Below are positions 33,358 to 43,601 of a DNA stretch of 64,000 nucleotides, in pieces. This DNA is from Pedobacter hiemivivus. Its GTDB lineage: Bacteria; Bacteroidota; Bacteroidia; Sphingobacteriales; Sphingobacteriaceae. Where the stretch lies: contig NZ_SJSM01000003.1 in NCBI RefSeq assembly GCF_004331685.1, positions 248,001-312,000 on the forward strand. The letters run 5' to 3'. Made by a program: the position numbers and the translations under genes. Under the pieces are notes generated by a model. That model worked only from the letters and a program-made list of their open reading frames with translations, ran no database searches and was not told the DNA's origin. Every line of letters begins with the position of its first letter. Positions within the stretch are counted from its first letter, which is position 1.

Positions 33358-36300
33358 ATGTTAGGATTTTTAACCAAGATTTTTGGAAGCAAATCAGAAA
33401 GAGATATAAAGGCATTACAGCCGATTGTCGTAAAAATAAACGAAGAATATGCAAAGCTGTCGTCATTAAGTAATGATGAGCTGCGTAATAAAACAGTATA
33501 CTTTAAGGATGTTATTGCTAAAACATTAGCGGGAATTGATGGTAAAATTGCGGGTTTAAAAGCCGATGGTGAAAGTCAGACATTGTCATTAGCTGAAAAA
33601 ACAGCTTTGTACGATCAGATCGATGCTTTGATTAAAGACCGTGATAAAGAACTAGAGGTGGTTTTGCAGGAGATCTTGCCAGAAGCCTTTGCTGTAGTTA
33701 AAGAAACTTCGAGACGTCTGTCTGAAAATGAAACATTAGAGGTTACGGCTACACAGTTTGACCGTGATTATGCTGCGCGTAAGAAAAATGTAGTAATTCA
33801 AGGTGATAAAGCACTTTGGTCAAACCGTTGGGAAGCTGCCGGTGTGGAGGTGATTTGGAATATGGTACATTATGATGTACAGTTGATCGGTGGTATGGTG
33901 TTGCATAGTGGTAAAATTGCCGAGATGGCTACTGGTGAGGGTAAAACCTTAGTAAGTACATTGCCTGCATACCTAAATGCATTAGCTGGACAAGGTGTAC
34001 ACATCGTAACGGTGAATGATTACCTTGCTCGTCGTGACTCGGAGTGGAATGGTCCTTTATTTGAGTTCCATGGTATCTCGGTAGATTGTATTGATAAGCA
34101 TGAGCCAAACTCACAAGAGCGTAGAAATGCTTATCTGGCTGACATTACTTATGGTACCAATAACGAATTTGGTTTTGATTATCTGCGTGACAACATGTCG
34201 CAGACTCCAGACCAACTGGTACAACGTAAGTTGCATTTTGCCATGGTGGATGAGGTCGATTCAGTATTGATTGATGATGCCCGTACACCTTTGATCATTT
34301 CTGGACCAGTTCCTTTTGGTGATCAACATGAGTTTCATGAGTTGAAACCAAGGATTGAACGTCTGGTAAATGCTCAGAAAGAATATGTAACCAGAGCTTT
34401 GAATGAAGCTAAGAAATTAATTAATGATGGTAAAGCCGGAACCGAAGAAGGTGAAGGTGGTTTAGCACTTTTACGTGCACACCGTGGTTTGCCTAAAAAT
34501 AAAGCCTTGATTAAGTTTTTGAGTGAGGGTAGTGTAAAACAAACCTTATTGAAAACCGAGAATCATTATATGGCTGATCAGTCTAAGAATATGCCTAAGG
34601 TAGATTCGGAGCTGTTCTTCTATATTGATGAGAAAAATAATCAGGTTGAATTGACTGAAAAAGGTATTGAGCTGATCACCAAATCTGGTGAGGATGCACA
34701 TTTCTTTGTATTGCCTGATGTAGGTACTGAGATTGCTGAGATCGAGAAATCATCATTAAGCAGCGAAGAGAAAATTGCAAAGAAAGATGCTTTGATGCGC
34801 GATTATTCAATCAAAGCGGAACGTATTCACTCTGTAAACCAGTTATTGAAAGCTTATACTTTGTTTGAGATTGATGGAGAATACATCATTGACGAAGGAA
34901 AGATCAAGATTGTTGATGAGCAGACTGGCCGTATTATGGATGGTCGTCGTTATTCTGATGGTTTACACCAGGCAATTGAGGCTAAAGAGAATGTGAAAGT
35001 AGAAGATGCTTCGCAAACTTATGCTACCGTTACTTTACAGAACTTCTTTAGAATGTACCACAAGCTTTGCGGTATGACGGGTACTGCAACTACGGAAGCA
35101 GGTGAGTTCTGGTCCATCTATAAATTAGATGTAGTAGAGATTCCTACGAACAGAGTAATTTCAAGAAAAGACCATCAAGATTACGTGTACCGTACAGTAC
35201 GCGAAAAATACAATGCAGTGGCAGAAGAAATTGTAAAACTAACGCAAGCAGGCCGCCCGGTATTGGTGGGTACGACTTCGGTAGAGATTTCGGAATTACT
35301 AAGTAGAATGTTAAAACTTCGTGGAATTAAGCACAATGTGTTGAACGCGAAAATGCACCAGAAAGAGGCTGATATTGTTGCTGAAGCTGGTCAGGCAGGT
35401 CAGGTTACGATTGCAACCAACATGGCTGGTCGTGGTACGGATATTAAATTAGGCCCAGGCGTTAAAGATGCTGGTGGTTTAGCGATTGTAGGTACTGAGC
35501 GTCATGAGTCTCGTCGTGTAGACAGACAGTTGCGTGGTCGTGCTGGTCGTCAGGGTGATCCAGGTTCATCTCAATTCTTCGTATCTCTTGAAGATAACTT
35601 AATGCGATTATTCGGATCTGAAAGGATCTCTAGCATCATGGTGAAGATGGGTATTGAGGACGGTGAGGTGATTCAGCATTCGATGATTACCAAATCTATT
35701 GAACGTGCACAGAAGAAAGTTGAAGAGAACAACTTTGGTATTCGTAAGCGTTTGTTAGAGTATGATGATGTAATGAACTCACAACGTACGGTGATCTATT
35801 CGAAACGTAGAAATGCCTTGTTTGGCGATCGTTTGGACGTAGATATGAGCAATATGACATTTGATGTTGCTGAAGATATCGTTACTGAATATAAAGAAGA
35901 AGGCAATTACGAAGGGTTTAAACTGGAAGTAATTAAAAACTTCTCTGCTGATACAGCTATTGATGAAGGAGAATTCACCTCTAAAGGTATTCATCATTTA
36001 ACGGATAGATTGTTTGAAGAGGTTACGGCTTTCTATGCAAGGAAATCAGATGCAATTATCAGTCAGGCGATGCCGGTATTGAACCAGGTATTTGCTGAAC
36101 GTGGTGAGCAGATTGAACAAATCGTTGTTCCATTTACAGATGGACTACGTAGCATCCAAGTGCCTGTTAGCCTTAAAAAGGCGATAGACAATGGTGGTCG
36201 TGAGATTACCAAGTCGTTTGAAAAAACGATTGTGTTGGCCTTGATCGACGAATCATGGAAAGAGCATTTACGTGAGATGGATGAGTTGAAGCAGTCGGTA

Positions 36301-36666
36301 CAAAATGCAGTTTACGAGCAGAAAGATCCATTGATCATTTATAAAATGGAAGCCTTTAACTTGTTCAAAAACATGCTGAATGCGGTGAACAAAGAGGTAG
36401 TAAGCTTCTTATACAAAGGCGGAATTCCTGTACAGGCAGACCCTAATGATATCAGAGAAGCACAGGCGCCAAGACCTGCACCAAGCAAATTGAAAATGTC
36501 TAAGCCTGAGTTTGGACAGTCAAGTAGCACTGCTGATGTCATGGATGATACCCGTGAACTAGCCCCTCAACAACCAATACGTAAAGAAGTTACTGTAGGT
36601 AGAAACGACCTTTGCCCTTGTGGTAGCGGTAAGAAATACAAAAACTGCCACGGTGCAGGATTGTAA
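33358..36666 (+). CDS. secA: Preprotein translocase ATPase SecA
   Basis: 1102 aa, the motor that drives unfolded proteins through SecYEG. Walker A ATGEGKT is at 191-197, the DEAD-like Walker B at [20 protein letters not shown], the preprotein cross-linking domain lies between, and NBD2 includes [14 protein letters not shown] and the arginine-finger helix [20 protein letters not shown]. The C-terminal zinc-binding tail [16 protein letters not shown], for SecB and phospholipid binding, closes the protein. It is about 200 residues longer than E. coli SecA because of extra segments in NBD1 and the linker, normal for Bacteroidota. A strong terminator follows. Both RHS toxins and the secreted proteins of this window would depend on it. 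Confidence 0.98.
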   Translation: MLGFLTKIFGSKSERDIKALQPIVVKINEEYAKLSSLSNDELRNKTVYFKDVIAKTLAGIDGKIAGLKADGESQTLSLAEKTALYDQIDALIKDRDKELEVVLQEILPEAFAVVKETSRRLSENETLEVTATQFDRDYAARKKNVVIQGDKALWSNRWEAAGVEVIWNMVHYDVQLIGGMVLHSGKIAEMATGEGKTLVSTLPAYLNALAGQGVHIVTVNDYLARRDSEWNGPLFEFHGISVDCIDKHEPNSQERRNAYLADITYGTNNEFGFDYLRDNMSQTPDQLVQRKLHFAMVDEVDSVLIDDARTPLIISGPVPFGDQHEFHELKPRIERLVNAQKEYVTRALNEAKKLINDGKAGTEEGEGGLALLRAHRGLPKNKALIKFLSEGSVKQTLLKTENHYMADQSKNMPKVDSELFFYIDEKNNQVELTEKGIELITKSGEDAHFFVLPDVGTEIAEIEKSSLSSEEKIAKKDALMRDYSIKAERIHSVNQLLKAYTLFEIDGEYIIDEGKIKIVDEQTGRIMDGRRYSDGLHQAIEAKENVKVEDASQTYATVTLQNFFRMYHKLCGMTGTATTEAGEFWSIYKLDVVEIPTNRVISRKDHQDYVYRTVREKYNAVAEEIVKLTQAGRPVLVGTTSVEISELLSRMLKLRGIKHNVLNAKMHQKEADIVAEAGQAGQVTIATNMAGRGTDIKLGPGVKDAGGLAIVGTERHESRRVDRQLRGRAGRQGDPGSSQFFVSLEDNLMRLFGSERISSIMVKMGIEDGEVIQHSMITKSIERAQKKVEENNFGIRKRLLEYDDVMNSQRTVIYSKRRNALFGDRLDVDMSNMTFDVAEDIVTEYKEEGNYEGFKLEVIKNFSADTAIDEGEFTSKGIHHLTDRLFEEVTAFYARKSDAIISQAMPVLNQVFAERGEQIEQIVVPFTDGLRSIQVPVSLKKAIDNGGREITKSFEKTIVLALIDESWKEHLREMDELKQSVQNAVYEQKDPLIIYKMEAFNLFKNMLNAVNKEVVSFLYKGGIPVQADPNDIREAQAPRPAPSKLKMSKPEFGQSSSTADVMDDTRELAPQQPIRKEVTVGRNDLCPCGSGKKYKNCHGAGL

Positions 36667-36682
36667 TTTGTATTAAACATAT

Positions 36683-36724
36683 AGAATGCCGAGTTTTGTA
36701 AAGAATTCGGCATTCTTTTTTTAT
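36683..36724 (+). terminator. Rho-independent terminator after secA
   Basis: AGAATGCCGA (36683-36692) pairs over 10 bp with TCGGCATTCT (36707-36716), followed by eight T. Confidence 0.85.
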
Positions 36725-36732
36725 ATCCTTTC

Positions 36733-37191
36733 ATGAAGAAATTGTTAACTGGTTTATTGTGTTGTTTTTCTACTATGGCATTTGCCCAAACAAGGGGGGT
36801 GGTTTCGGTAGTAAAGGACCCTATGATAGACAGTTTAATTGCCAAACGCATAGAGTTGAGCCTAAAGTCTACAGCTACTAGCCCTTCGGGCGCGGTGGGT
36901 GCTAAGCCGGGAACAACAATTGTTTCGCAAATGGGATACCGGGTTCAGATCTTTTATGGATCTGACAGGCGTGAGGTTTTTAACGAGCAGAGTAAGTTCA
37001 ATGCAAGCTACCCTGAGTTAAATACCTACATTACTTATAAGCAACCAAATTATTATTTACGGGTTGGCGATTTCAGGACGCGGCTGGAAGCACAGCGTTT
37101 ATTGAATGAACTTAGACCGATGTTCCCTACCTTATTTATTTTTAGGGAAAAGATTAATGCACCTAATTTAAATTACAGCAATGATAATTAA
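36733..37191 (+). CDS. Secreted SPOR-domain protein
   Basis: 152 aa with a signal peptide (residues 1-19, ending AFAQ). The C-terminal half is a SPOR domain: GYRVQIFYGSDRREVFNEQS, then NYYLRVGDFRTRLEAQRLLN and a closing strand TLFIFREKI. SPOR domains bind denuded peptidoglycan strands, often at the division site. The linker (about residues 25-70) is poorly conserved. The stop overlaps the start of the amidohydrolase by 11 nt, and these two with the next genes appear to be one operon. Confidence 0.88.
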   Translation: MKKLLTGLLCCFSTMAFAQTRGVVSVVKDPMIDSLIAKRIELSLKSTATSPSGAVGAKPGTTIVSQMGYRVQIFYGSDRREVFNEQSKFNASYPELNTYITYKQPNYYLRVGDFRTRLEAQRLLNELRPMFPTLFIFREKINAPNLNYSNDN

Positions 37192-38368
37192 AGATAAGAT
37201 TCAGGCACTTTCCGGTGATATTTTTGAGCAGATAGTTGGTTACCGTCAGCATTTGCATGCTAATCCGGAGCTTTCTTTCAAGGAATTTCAGACTTCGGCA
37301 TTTATTAAAGGCATTTTGACAGACTGGGGTATTCCTTTTACTGAAATGGCTAATACTGGTGTTGTAGGATTGATTACGGGTGAGCTCCCTTCGGATAAGG
37401 TCATCGCCTTGCGTGCAGATATGGACGCATTGCCGATATTGGAGGCTAATGATAAGCCTTATACTTCTAAAAACCCAGGTGTTATGCACGCCTGTGGGCA
37501 TGATGTGCATAGCTCTTCTTTGCTGGGTACGGCTTATATTTTGAATAGCCTGAAAGCAGAGTTTGGAGGGGTAGTAAAACTAATATTTCAACCTGCAGAA
37601 GAGATGTTGCCTGGTGGGGCAAGCATTATGATTAAAGAAGGCGTATTGGAGAATCCTAAGCCTCAGCATATCATAGGGCAGCATGTGATGCCTTTGATTG
37701 AGTCTGGTAAGGTTGGTTTCCGCTCAGGTATTTATATGGCTTCTACAGATGAATTGTATGTGACGGTTCGCGGTAAAGGCGGACATGGTGCACAACCACA
37801 CCAAAATATAGATCCTGTATTGATTACTTCGCATATTATTGTGGCTTTACAACAGATCGTGAGCAGAAATGCGGATCCACGTTTGCCATCTGTACTTTCT
37901 TTTGGTAAAGTCATTGCCAATGGTGCAACGAATATCATTCCTAATGAAGTAAAACTGGAAGGTACTTTCAGAACATTGAATGAAGAATGGCGTAAAGAGG
38001 CTAAACGCCTGATGAAGAAAATGGCAGAAGGTATTGCCGAAAGCATGGGCGGTAGTTGTGAGTTTACCATCATGGATGGCTATCCTTATTTGATCAATGA
38101 AGAGCAGGTAACGGCAAATGCCCGCGCTTGTGCTGAAGATTATTTAGGTAAGGAAAATGTACTTGATCTGGATATCTGGATGGCTGCGGAAGATTTTGCG
38201 TATTACTCGCAAATTACGGATGCTTGTTTCTATAGGTTGGGTACCGGTAATAAGGCCAAGGATACCTATTATTCTGTACATACACCTAATTTTGACATTG
38301 ACGAGGATGCTTTGAAGTTGTCGACAGGCTTAATGGCTTATATGGCAGTGAAACAGCTGGGTAATTAA
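37181..38368 (+). CDS. M20-family amidohydrolase (N-acyl amino acid/hippurate hydrolase type)
   Basis: 395 aa, cytoplasmic. It shows the M20D motifs: HANPELSFKEFQTSAFIKGI, ALRADMDALPI, HACGHDVHSSSLLG (metal ligands His and the conserved Cys-Gly-His-Asp), FQPAEEMLPGGASIM (the catalytic Glu pair), and a C-terminal MAAEDFAYY block with metal-binding residues. These enzymes cleave the amide bond of N-acyl amino acids such as N-acetyl- or benzoyl-derivatives. The specific substrate cannot be told from sequence. The start overlaps the SPOR gene end, and its stop shares a base with the next ORF. Confidence 0.93.
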   Translation: MIIKDKIQALSGDIFEQIVGYRQHLHANPELSFKEFQTSAFIKGILTDWGIPFTEMANTGVVGLITGELPSDKVIALRADMDALPILEANDKPYTSKNPGVMHACGHDVHSSSLLGTAYILNSLKAEFGGVVKLIFQPAEEMLPGGASIMIKEGVLENPKPQHIIGQHVMPLIESGKVGFRSGIYMASTDELYVTVRGKGGHGAQPHQNIDPVLITSHIIVALQQIVSRNADPRLPSVLSFGKVIANGATNIIPNEVKLEGTFRTLNEEWRKEAKRLMKKMAEGIAESMGGSCEFTIMDGYPYLINEEQVTANARACAEDYLGKENVLDLDIWMAAEDFAYYSQITDACFYRLGTGNKAKDTYYSVHTPNFDIDEDALKLSTGLMAYMAVKQLGN

Positions 38369-39306
38369 TGAAGAAAATAGTTTTGTTTACGGCATTTGTG
38401 ATGTTGTGTTTTAATGGTTTTGGGCAGGTTATTCCCCGCTTTAATCCGGATACAATTAAAACCATTCAGCTGGATTCTGCGGTAAACATTACTTCGGAGC
38501 GTTTAAGCGTGGAGACTTTTATTAGGGCTGTAACCACTGATACGAGCTTCTATCAGGCTTTTCGCAATATGAAGAAGTACTCCTTTGTAGCCGAAAATAG
38601 TATTTATACCTATGACAAAAAGAATAAGGTAACCGGACGTTTATACCGTAAGGTGAAACGGAACAATGCCGCTCCATGGTTGGAATACCTGGTAAAGCAA
38701 GACACCGGTAAGCTTTTTAAGAAAAACGGGAAATACAATCTTTATACGGTTGAGATGTTTGACTACATTTTTATGAATGCTTATCAGTCTTCCTATTCTT
38801 CAGAATCTGCTGTGGGAAAGTCTGACGGGGCCATTGCCGGATATAAGGATAAACTGAAAACGTTGATCTTTTCTCCCGGTCGACCGGTTAAGGGTTTGCC
38901 TTTTATAGGAAGCAAAACAGAGATCTTTACAGCCAATATGCGGCAGTATTATGATTATAGCTTTTTCAGCGGGACCTATCTGGATTCTATTCCTGTCTAC
39001 CGTTTTAAGGTTACAGTAAAGCCTGATCTAAGCAATTGGACTAAGGATGGGCTGATGATTAAAGAGCTAACAACGATTTTTGATAAACGCAACTTTGAAA
39101 TTTTAGGTCGTTATGTAGATATGAAATACAGCAATATGCTTTTTGATTTTAATGTACAAATGAATATTGAAATGGGTTATTTTGGGGAGGAGAAGTTGCC
39201 GGCTAAGGTGAGCTATCAAGGCAATTGGAATGTTCCAATGAAGAAGCCGGAAAAAGCAAGTGTGCTGGTATTGCAAAGAGATTACCGTCTTGGAAAAGGG
39301 AAGTAA
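38368..39306 (+). CDS. Secreted conserved Bacteroidota protein of unknown function
   Basis: 312 aa; signal peptide of about 19 residues (MKKIVLFTAFVMLCFNGFGQ). The rest looks beta-rich and periplasmic or outer-membrane associated (TVEMFDYIFMNAYQSSYSSE, YSFFSGTYLDSIPVYRFKVT, RYVDMKYSNMLFDFNVQMNI). It resembles proteins of the LolA/LolB-like or DUF-type lipocalin-like group in pattern only; I cannot name a family. It starts on the last base of the M20 amidohydrolase gene, so it is translationally coupled to it. No catalytic motif is visible. Confidence 0.75.
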   Translation: MKKIVLFTAFVMLCFNGFGQVIPRFNPDTIKTIQLDSAVNITSERLSVETFIRAVTTDTSFYQAFRNMKKYSFVAENSIYTYDKKNKVTGRLYRKVKRNNAAPWLEYLVKQDTGKLFKKNGKYNLYTVEMFDYIFMNAYQSSYSSESAVGKSDGAIAGYKDKLKTLIFSPGRPVKGLPFIGSKTEIFTANMRQYYDYSFFSGTYLDSIPVYRFKVTVKPDLSNWTKDGLMIKELTTIFDKRNFEILGRYVDMKYSNMLFDFNVQMNIEMGYFGEEKLPAKVSYQGNWNVPMKKPEKASVLVLQRDYRLGKGK

Positions 39307-39350
39307 TTTTTTAACTTAGTCGTAGTTATTTAACCCCTAAACCATATATA

Positions 39351-40028
39351 ATGAACCTAATGATGAAATCTTCTTTTAAATTATTGTTGTTGTTGCCTGC
39401 ACTAATCTTGGCGGTGCTTTTCTCTGCGATGAAAAGTAAGTCTAAAAAAATTATTTTCTTTGGCGACTCCATTACCGCGGCTGGAATAAAGCCGGGCGGT
39501 TATGTTGATTTGATAAAAAAGGATTTAGATCCTGCTAAATATGAAATTATTGGTGCCGGTATTGGCGGTAATAAAGTATATGATCTATACCTGAGAATGG
39601 AGGATGATGTACTGAATAAAAAGCCAGACCTGGTGGTGATTTACATCGGAGTGAATGATGTTTGGCATAAGTTGACCTCTAAAACGGGTACTGACTATGA
39701 TAAGTTTGTTAAATTTTATCAAGGTCTGATTAATAAAATACAGGCTGGCGGCGCTAAGGTTGTGCTTTGCACACCCGCTGTGATCGGCGAGAAAAAGAAC
39801 GGCGCAAATGTAATGGATACGGAGTTGGATAAATACTCGGCCGCAGTAAGAGAGTTAGCGGCAAAGAATAATCTTCCAATTGCTGATTTGAGAAAGCTGT
39901 TTACGGATTACGATATGGCAAACAATCCAGAGGATTTGGCAAAAGGTATTTTAACTTCTGACGGGGTACATTTGAATGATAAAGGAAACCGGACTTTAGC
40001 AGACGCTTTACTGCCTTTAGTGAAATAA
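39351..40028 (+). CDS. Secreted SGNH/GDSL-family hydrolase
   Basis: 225 aa with a signal peptide or anchor (residues 1-28; a second ATG at 39363 would give the same mature protein). Block I is FFGDSITAAG (catalytic Ser), block II includes GAGIGGNKVYDL (Gly), block III is VVIYIGVNDVWH (Asn) and block V is LTSDGVHLNDKGN (Asp and His), so the full SGNH set is present. Such enzymes remove acyl or acetyl groups from lipids, sugars or cell-wall polymers; the substrate is not predictable. It is in line with the secreted protein upstream (44 nt gap). Confidence 0.92.
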   Translation: MNLMMKSSFKLLLLLPALILAVLFSAMKSKSKKIIFFGDSITAAGIKPGGYVDLIKKDLDPAKYEIIGAGIGGNKVYDLYLRMEDDVLNKKPDLVVIYIGVNDVWHKLTSKTGTDYDKFVKFYQGLINKIQAGGAKVVLCTPAVIGEKKNGANVMDTELDKYSAAVRELAAKNNLPIADLRKLFTDYDMANNPEDLAKGILTSDGVHLNDKGNRTLADALLPLVK

Positions 40029-40036
40029 GTTATTGC

Positions 40037-40062
40037 AGCGGCTGTTGGGAAAGACAGCCGCT
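40037..40062 (+). terminator. Possible terminator before dnaG
   Basis: AGCGGCTGT (40037-40045) pairs with ACAGCCGCT (40054-40062) over 9 bp, 8-nt loop. There is no T-run, so termination may be partial. Confidence 0.4.
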
Positions 40063-40104
40063 ATAAAATGAAAAATGGTAAATAGAACAGAGATTTAAGC
40101 GAGA

Positions 40105-42093
40105 ATGATTAACCAGGATACCATAAGCAAAATAATGGACACCGCCCGTATTGAAGAGGTGGTGGGTGACTTTGTTGCGCTAAAAAAGCGGGGTACCAGT
40201 TTAATTGGAAACTGCCCTTTTCATAATGAGAAAACACCCTCTTTTAACGTTTCGGTTACTAAAGGGATTTATAAGTGCTTTGGTTGCGGTAAAGGGGGAG
40301 ACTCTGTCCATTTTATTATGGACCACGAGAAGTATTCTTACCCGGAAGCGCTAAAGTACCTTGCACAGAAATACAATATTGAAGTAGAGGAGACGGTACA
40401 GTCGCCCCAAAATATTGAAGCCCAAAACGCACGGGAAAGCCTTTACATTGTTTCGGAGTATGCTGCTAACTATTTCTCTAATGAGTTATGGACAGGTAGT
40501 GATGGCCGTGCAATAGGCTTAAGCTATTTCAAAGAGCGTGGTTTTAGGGAGGATATTCTTAAGAAGTTCCAGGTGGGCTATTCGCCTGATTCCTGGGATG
40601 CGCTGATTAACAGTGCTGTTGGTGCTGGGCATAGAGAAGAATACCTGGAGAAAACAGGACTGGCCATCAGAAATGATAAAGGCAAGTTGTACGACCGCTT
40701 TAGAGGTCGTGTATTGTTTCCGATCCATAACTTTACCGGTAGGGTAATCGGTTTTGGAGGTCGGACCTTAAAGACAGATAAGAATGTTCCAAAGTACGTA
40801 AACTCTCCGGAGAGCGATATTTACCATAAATCTAATGTGCTGTATGGTTTGTATCATGCGAAGAAGTCCATTAGGGAGTTTGACAATTGTTACTTGGTGG
40901 AAGGTTATGCGGATGTACTTGCTGTCCATCAGGCAGGAATAGAGAACGTAGTGGCCTCATCAGGAACGTCTTTAACTACCGAACAAATCCGACTGATTGG
41001 AAGGTTTACGCAAAATGTAACCATTCTTTACGATGGGGATGCTGCGGGGATCAAAGCTTCTTTGCGTGGATTGGATATGATCCTGGAAGAAGGCCTGAAT
41101 GTTAAAGTGGTACTTTTCCCGGATGGTCATGATCCTGATTCTTACATGCACCATGTAGGGGCGGGAGAGTTTAAAAAGTACATAGAAACCACTCGTAGGG
41201 ACTTTATTCTATATAAAGCCACCATCTTGATGAAGGAGGCTGGTACCGATCCGATAAAAAGGGCTGGGATCATCAGAGATATTATAGAAAGTATTGCCAA
41301 GATCCCTGATGAGATTAAGGCTGCGGTTTTTATAAGAGAATGTAGTAGCTTATTGCAGGTTGAGGAAAGGACCTTACTTTCTGAACTCAATAAGATGCGG
41401 GTTGCAAAGTTTAAGAAAGCTTCGGGGAATTCGCCAAGTCCACAGACGCAATCTTTTCAGCAACATCAAAGCAACGCTTATCAGCCTTGTGAAGATGGGC
41501 CGCCAGATAACTTATTTGAAACCTCAGGACCTTATGAGGCCACTGCTCCAACTGTGGAGACGAGTATTGATGAGGTTCAGGAAAAGGAAATTGTACGGCT
41601 ATTGTTGGCTTTTGGACACGAACTGGTTACCTGGGGCGGTATTGATAATATGTATATCGGATCGTTCATTATCCAGAATTTAACGGATGTAGTTTTTCAA
41701 GATAAGCTTTGTGGTCTTATCATTGAGACGTATAGAGCCGAAATTGAGAATGGACACTTGCCTGTTGCCAGTCAATTTATACAGAGTAAGGACCGTGATG
41801 TTGCTGACCTGGCGATTACACTTTCTACATCGCCTTATTCTTTAAGTGAGAATTGGGAGCACAAGCATGATATTTATGTTAAAGATGAAAGTGTAAATCT
41901 AAAATCGACTATTTTGGGTGGTTTATTTCACCTGAAAAAAGCAAAAATAGCTGGAATTCTTTCCGATATTGCCAACGAAATTAAAACGGAAGCAGATCCG
42001 GCGAACTTAGAAATCTTAATGCATAAGTTTATGGCAATGAAAGGTGTGGAAAAGGAAATCTCTAAGCATTTAGGAATTACGATCTTAAAATAG
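40105..42093 (+). CDS. dnaG: DNA primase DnaG
   Basis: 662 aa. The N-terminal zinc ribbon uses Cys37, His40, Cys58 and Cys61 (GNCPFHNEKTPSFN, YKCFGCGKGGD). The RNA polymerase domain has RFRGRVLFPIHNFTGRVIGF, and the TOPRIM fold has CYLVEGYADVLAVHQAG with the metal-binding Glu and LYDGDAAGIKASLRG with the Asp-x-Asp pair. A C-terminal helicase-binding domain covers about 470-662. It makes RNA primers for replication. It ends 2 nt before the yraN-like gene. The protein is slightly longer than the E. coli enzyme owing to a linker at 440-480 rich in Gln, Ser and Pro. Confidence 0.97.
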   Translation: MINQDTISKIMDTARIEEVVGDFVALKKRGTSLIGNCPFHNEKTPSFNVSVTKGIYKCFGCGKGGDSVHFIMDHEKYSYPEALKYLAQKYNIEVEETVQSPQNIEAQNARESLYIVSEYAANYFSNELWTGSDGRAIGLSYFKERGFREDILKKFQVGYSPDSWDALINSAVGAGHREEYLEKTGLAIRNDKGKLYDRFRGRVLFPIHNFTGRVIGFGGRTLKTDKNVPKYVNSPESDIYHKSNVLYGLYHAKKSIREFDNCYLVEGYADVLAVHQAGIENVVASSGTSLTTEQIRLIGRFTQNVTILYDGDAAGIKASLRGLDMILEEGLNVKVVLFPDGHDPDSYMHHVGAGEFKKYIETTRRDFILYKATILMKEAGTDPIKRAGIIRDIIESIAKIPDEIKAAVFIRECSSLLQVEERTLLSELNKMRVAKFKKASGNSPSPQTQSFQQHQSNAYQPCEDGPPDNLFETSGPYEATAPTVETSIDEVQEKEIVRLLLAFGHELVTWGGIDNMYIGSFIIQNLTDVVFQDKLCGLIIETYRAEIENGHLPVASQFIQSKDRDVADLAITLSTSPYSLSENWEHKHDIYVKDESVNLKSTILGGLFHLKKAKIAGILSDIANEIKTEADPANLEILMHKFMAMKGVEKEISKHLGITILK

Positions 42094-42095
42094 GA

Positions 42096-42458
42096 ATGGC
42101 AACACACAATGATCTTGGCAAACGGGGCGAAGAAATCGCAATAGCTTATTTGGAAGACTCTGGGTACAAGATTTTAAATACGAACTGGAAATGTGCAAGG
42201 GCAGAGGTTGATGTGATTGCAGACCAACAGGGGACGCTAGTTTTTGTAGAAGTGAAAACAAGAAGTTCTGTGGATTATGGGCATCCGGAAGAGTTTGTGG
42301 ATTATAAAAAAGAAAAGCAACTTGAGTTTGCCTCATCAGCCTATATAGAGATGAAGCAGCATGAGGGGGAGATTCGTTTTGACGTTATTGCAATTGTTTT
42401 TGAAAATAAAGACCTTTATAAAATTAATCATATTGAAGATGCATTCTGGCCAAGTTAA
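42096..42458 (+). CDS. YraN/UPF0102-family endonuclease-like protein
   Basis: 120 aa, the full length of the family. It has the PD-(D/E)XK-like core: GKRGEEIAIAYLEDSGYKIL, then CARAEVDVIADQQGTLVFVE and VKTRSSVDYG, with Glu, Asp and the Glu-x-Lys set. Members resemble Holliday-junction resolvases, but the biochemical role is not settled. It begins 2 nt after dnaG and its end overlaps the glutaminyl cyclase gene by 20 nt. No defect seen. Confidence 0.93.
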   Translation: MATHNDLGKRGEEIAIAYLEDSGYKILNTNWKCARAEVDVIADQQGTLVFVEVKTRSSVDYGHPEEFVDYKKEKQLEFASSAYIEMKQHEGEIRFDVIAIVFENKDLYKINHIEDAFWPS

Positions 42459-43530
42459 AAGTATATTTAGTAGAGCAATGTTGAGTTGCTTATCGTTTAG
42501 TTTATTGTTTACAGTTTCTTGTAAGGAGAGATCATCGACTCCGACTTTTTCATTTAAGCTGCCCGAGCAAGGTCAGTCTTTTGGACTTGGAGATCAGGTA
42601 AAGATTGAATTAGATGTTCCTGAAGGGACAAAACTTAGTTCTGCAACCTATTTATTAGATGGTAAAGAGGTAGGTGTAAAAAATAATGCAGAAGCGATTT
42701 CTGTAAGTACTACGGACCTTTCTTTAGGTTATAAACTGGTTACTGCGATTGTAGATGATGGGGCCGCAAAAGATACCTTAACGATTAACATAGAGCTTAA
42801 ATCGGCGGTTAAACCCGCACTTTATGGCTATCAGATTGTGAATACGATGCCGCACGATACTTCGGCCTACATACAGGGGCTGGAATATCATAATGGAAGG
42901 TTTTTGGAAAGTACCGGACAGGAGAAACATTCGACATTGCGTTGGGTGGATGTGAAATCTGGAAAAGTATTGCAACAGATTAAATTGGATGACCAGTATT
43001 TTGGCGAAGGATCAAGTCTGGTCGGTGATAAAGTGATTATGTTGACTTGGGAAAGCCATTTGGGATTGGTATTTGATGCGAAATCATTTAAACAGTTGTC
43101 TACGTTTCCATATCAGTCAAGTGCGGAGGGCTGGGGTCTTTGTTTTGACGGGACTCAATTGATCAAGTCAGATGGAACAAATAAGCTCTGGTTCCTGAAC
43201 AAGGATACATATAGGGAAGAATCCGCTATTGAGGTGTATGATAACAACGGACCGATGGATTCGCTGAATGAGTTAGAGTACATTGGTGGTAAGATTTACG
43301 CCAATGTGTATACCAAGAATATTATTGTCGTAATTGATCCTAAAACAGGTGTTATAGAGCAGCAGATTGATTTTTCGGGCTTGCTCCCAGTTGATTACTT
43401 TAAGACCGACAATGATCGCGCAAATAACGTATTGAACGGTATAGCTTGGGATAGTGCAGGGAAAAGGTTGTTTGTAACCGGAAAGAAATGGCCAAAGATG
43501 TTTGAAGTAAAGCTGGTAGCTAAAAAATAA
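42439..43530 (+). CDS. Glutaminyl-peptide cyclotransferase (glutamine cyclotransferase family), probably a lipoprotein
   Basis: 363 aa from the ATG at 42439. This start gives a basic stretch before a hydrophobic segment ending FTVSC; the ATG at 42478 lacks the charged part, and the longer open frame from 42361 lies inside yraN. The Cys may be lipid-modified. An Ig-like region (residues about 35-120) precedes a five-bladed propeller of the Glu_cyclase_2 type: TSAYIQGLEYHNGRFLESTG, DQYFGEGSSLVGDKVIMLTW, EGWGLCFDGTQLIKSDGTNK, LNELEYIGGKIYANVYTKN and VLNGIAWDSAGKRLFVTGKK. The enzyme turns N-terminal Gln of exported proteins into pyroglutamate. A long palindromic terminator follows. Confidence 0.9.
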   Translation: MHSGQVKSIFSRAMLSCLSFSLLFTVSCKERSSTPTFSFKLPEQGQSFGLGDQVKIELDVPEGTKLSSATYLLDGKEVGVKNNAEAISVSTTDLSLGYKLVTAIVDDGAAKDTLTINIELKSAVKPALYGYQIVNTMPHDTSAYIQGLEYHNGRFLESTGQEKHSTLRWVDVKSGKVLQQIKLDDQYFGEGSSLVGDKVIMLTWESHLGLVFDAKSFKQLSTFPYQSSAEGWGLCFDGTQLIKSDGTNKLWFLNKDTYREESAIEVYDNNGPMDSLNELEYIGGKIYANVYTKNIIVVIDPKTGVIEQQIDFSGLLPVDYFKTDNDRANNVLNGIAWDSAGKRLFVTGKKWPKMFEVKLVAKK

Positions 43531-43534
43531 GGGA

Positions 43535-43574
43535 TACAAAAATGGCCTTGCAGATTTGCAAGGCCATTTTTGTA
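43535..43574. terminator. Bidirectional terminator between convergent genes
   Basis: A perfect 18-bp stem (43535-43552 with 43557-43574) and 4-nt loop (GATT). The arms end in A5 and T5 runs, so it can serve the cyclotransferase gene on the + strand and the DUF4251 gene on the - strand. Confidence 0.92.
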
Positions 43575-43601
43575 TACTCCATCGTCATCCTTATATCGGT
43601 A

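Noticed and set aside
42361..42438. Longer N-terminus for the glutaminyl cyclase
   Set aside because: It lies entirely inside yraN in another frame and would hide the signal peptide; the ATG at 42439 gives a proper export signal.
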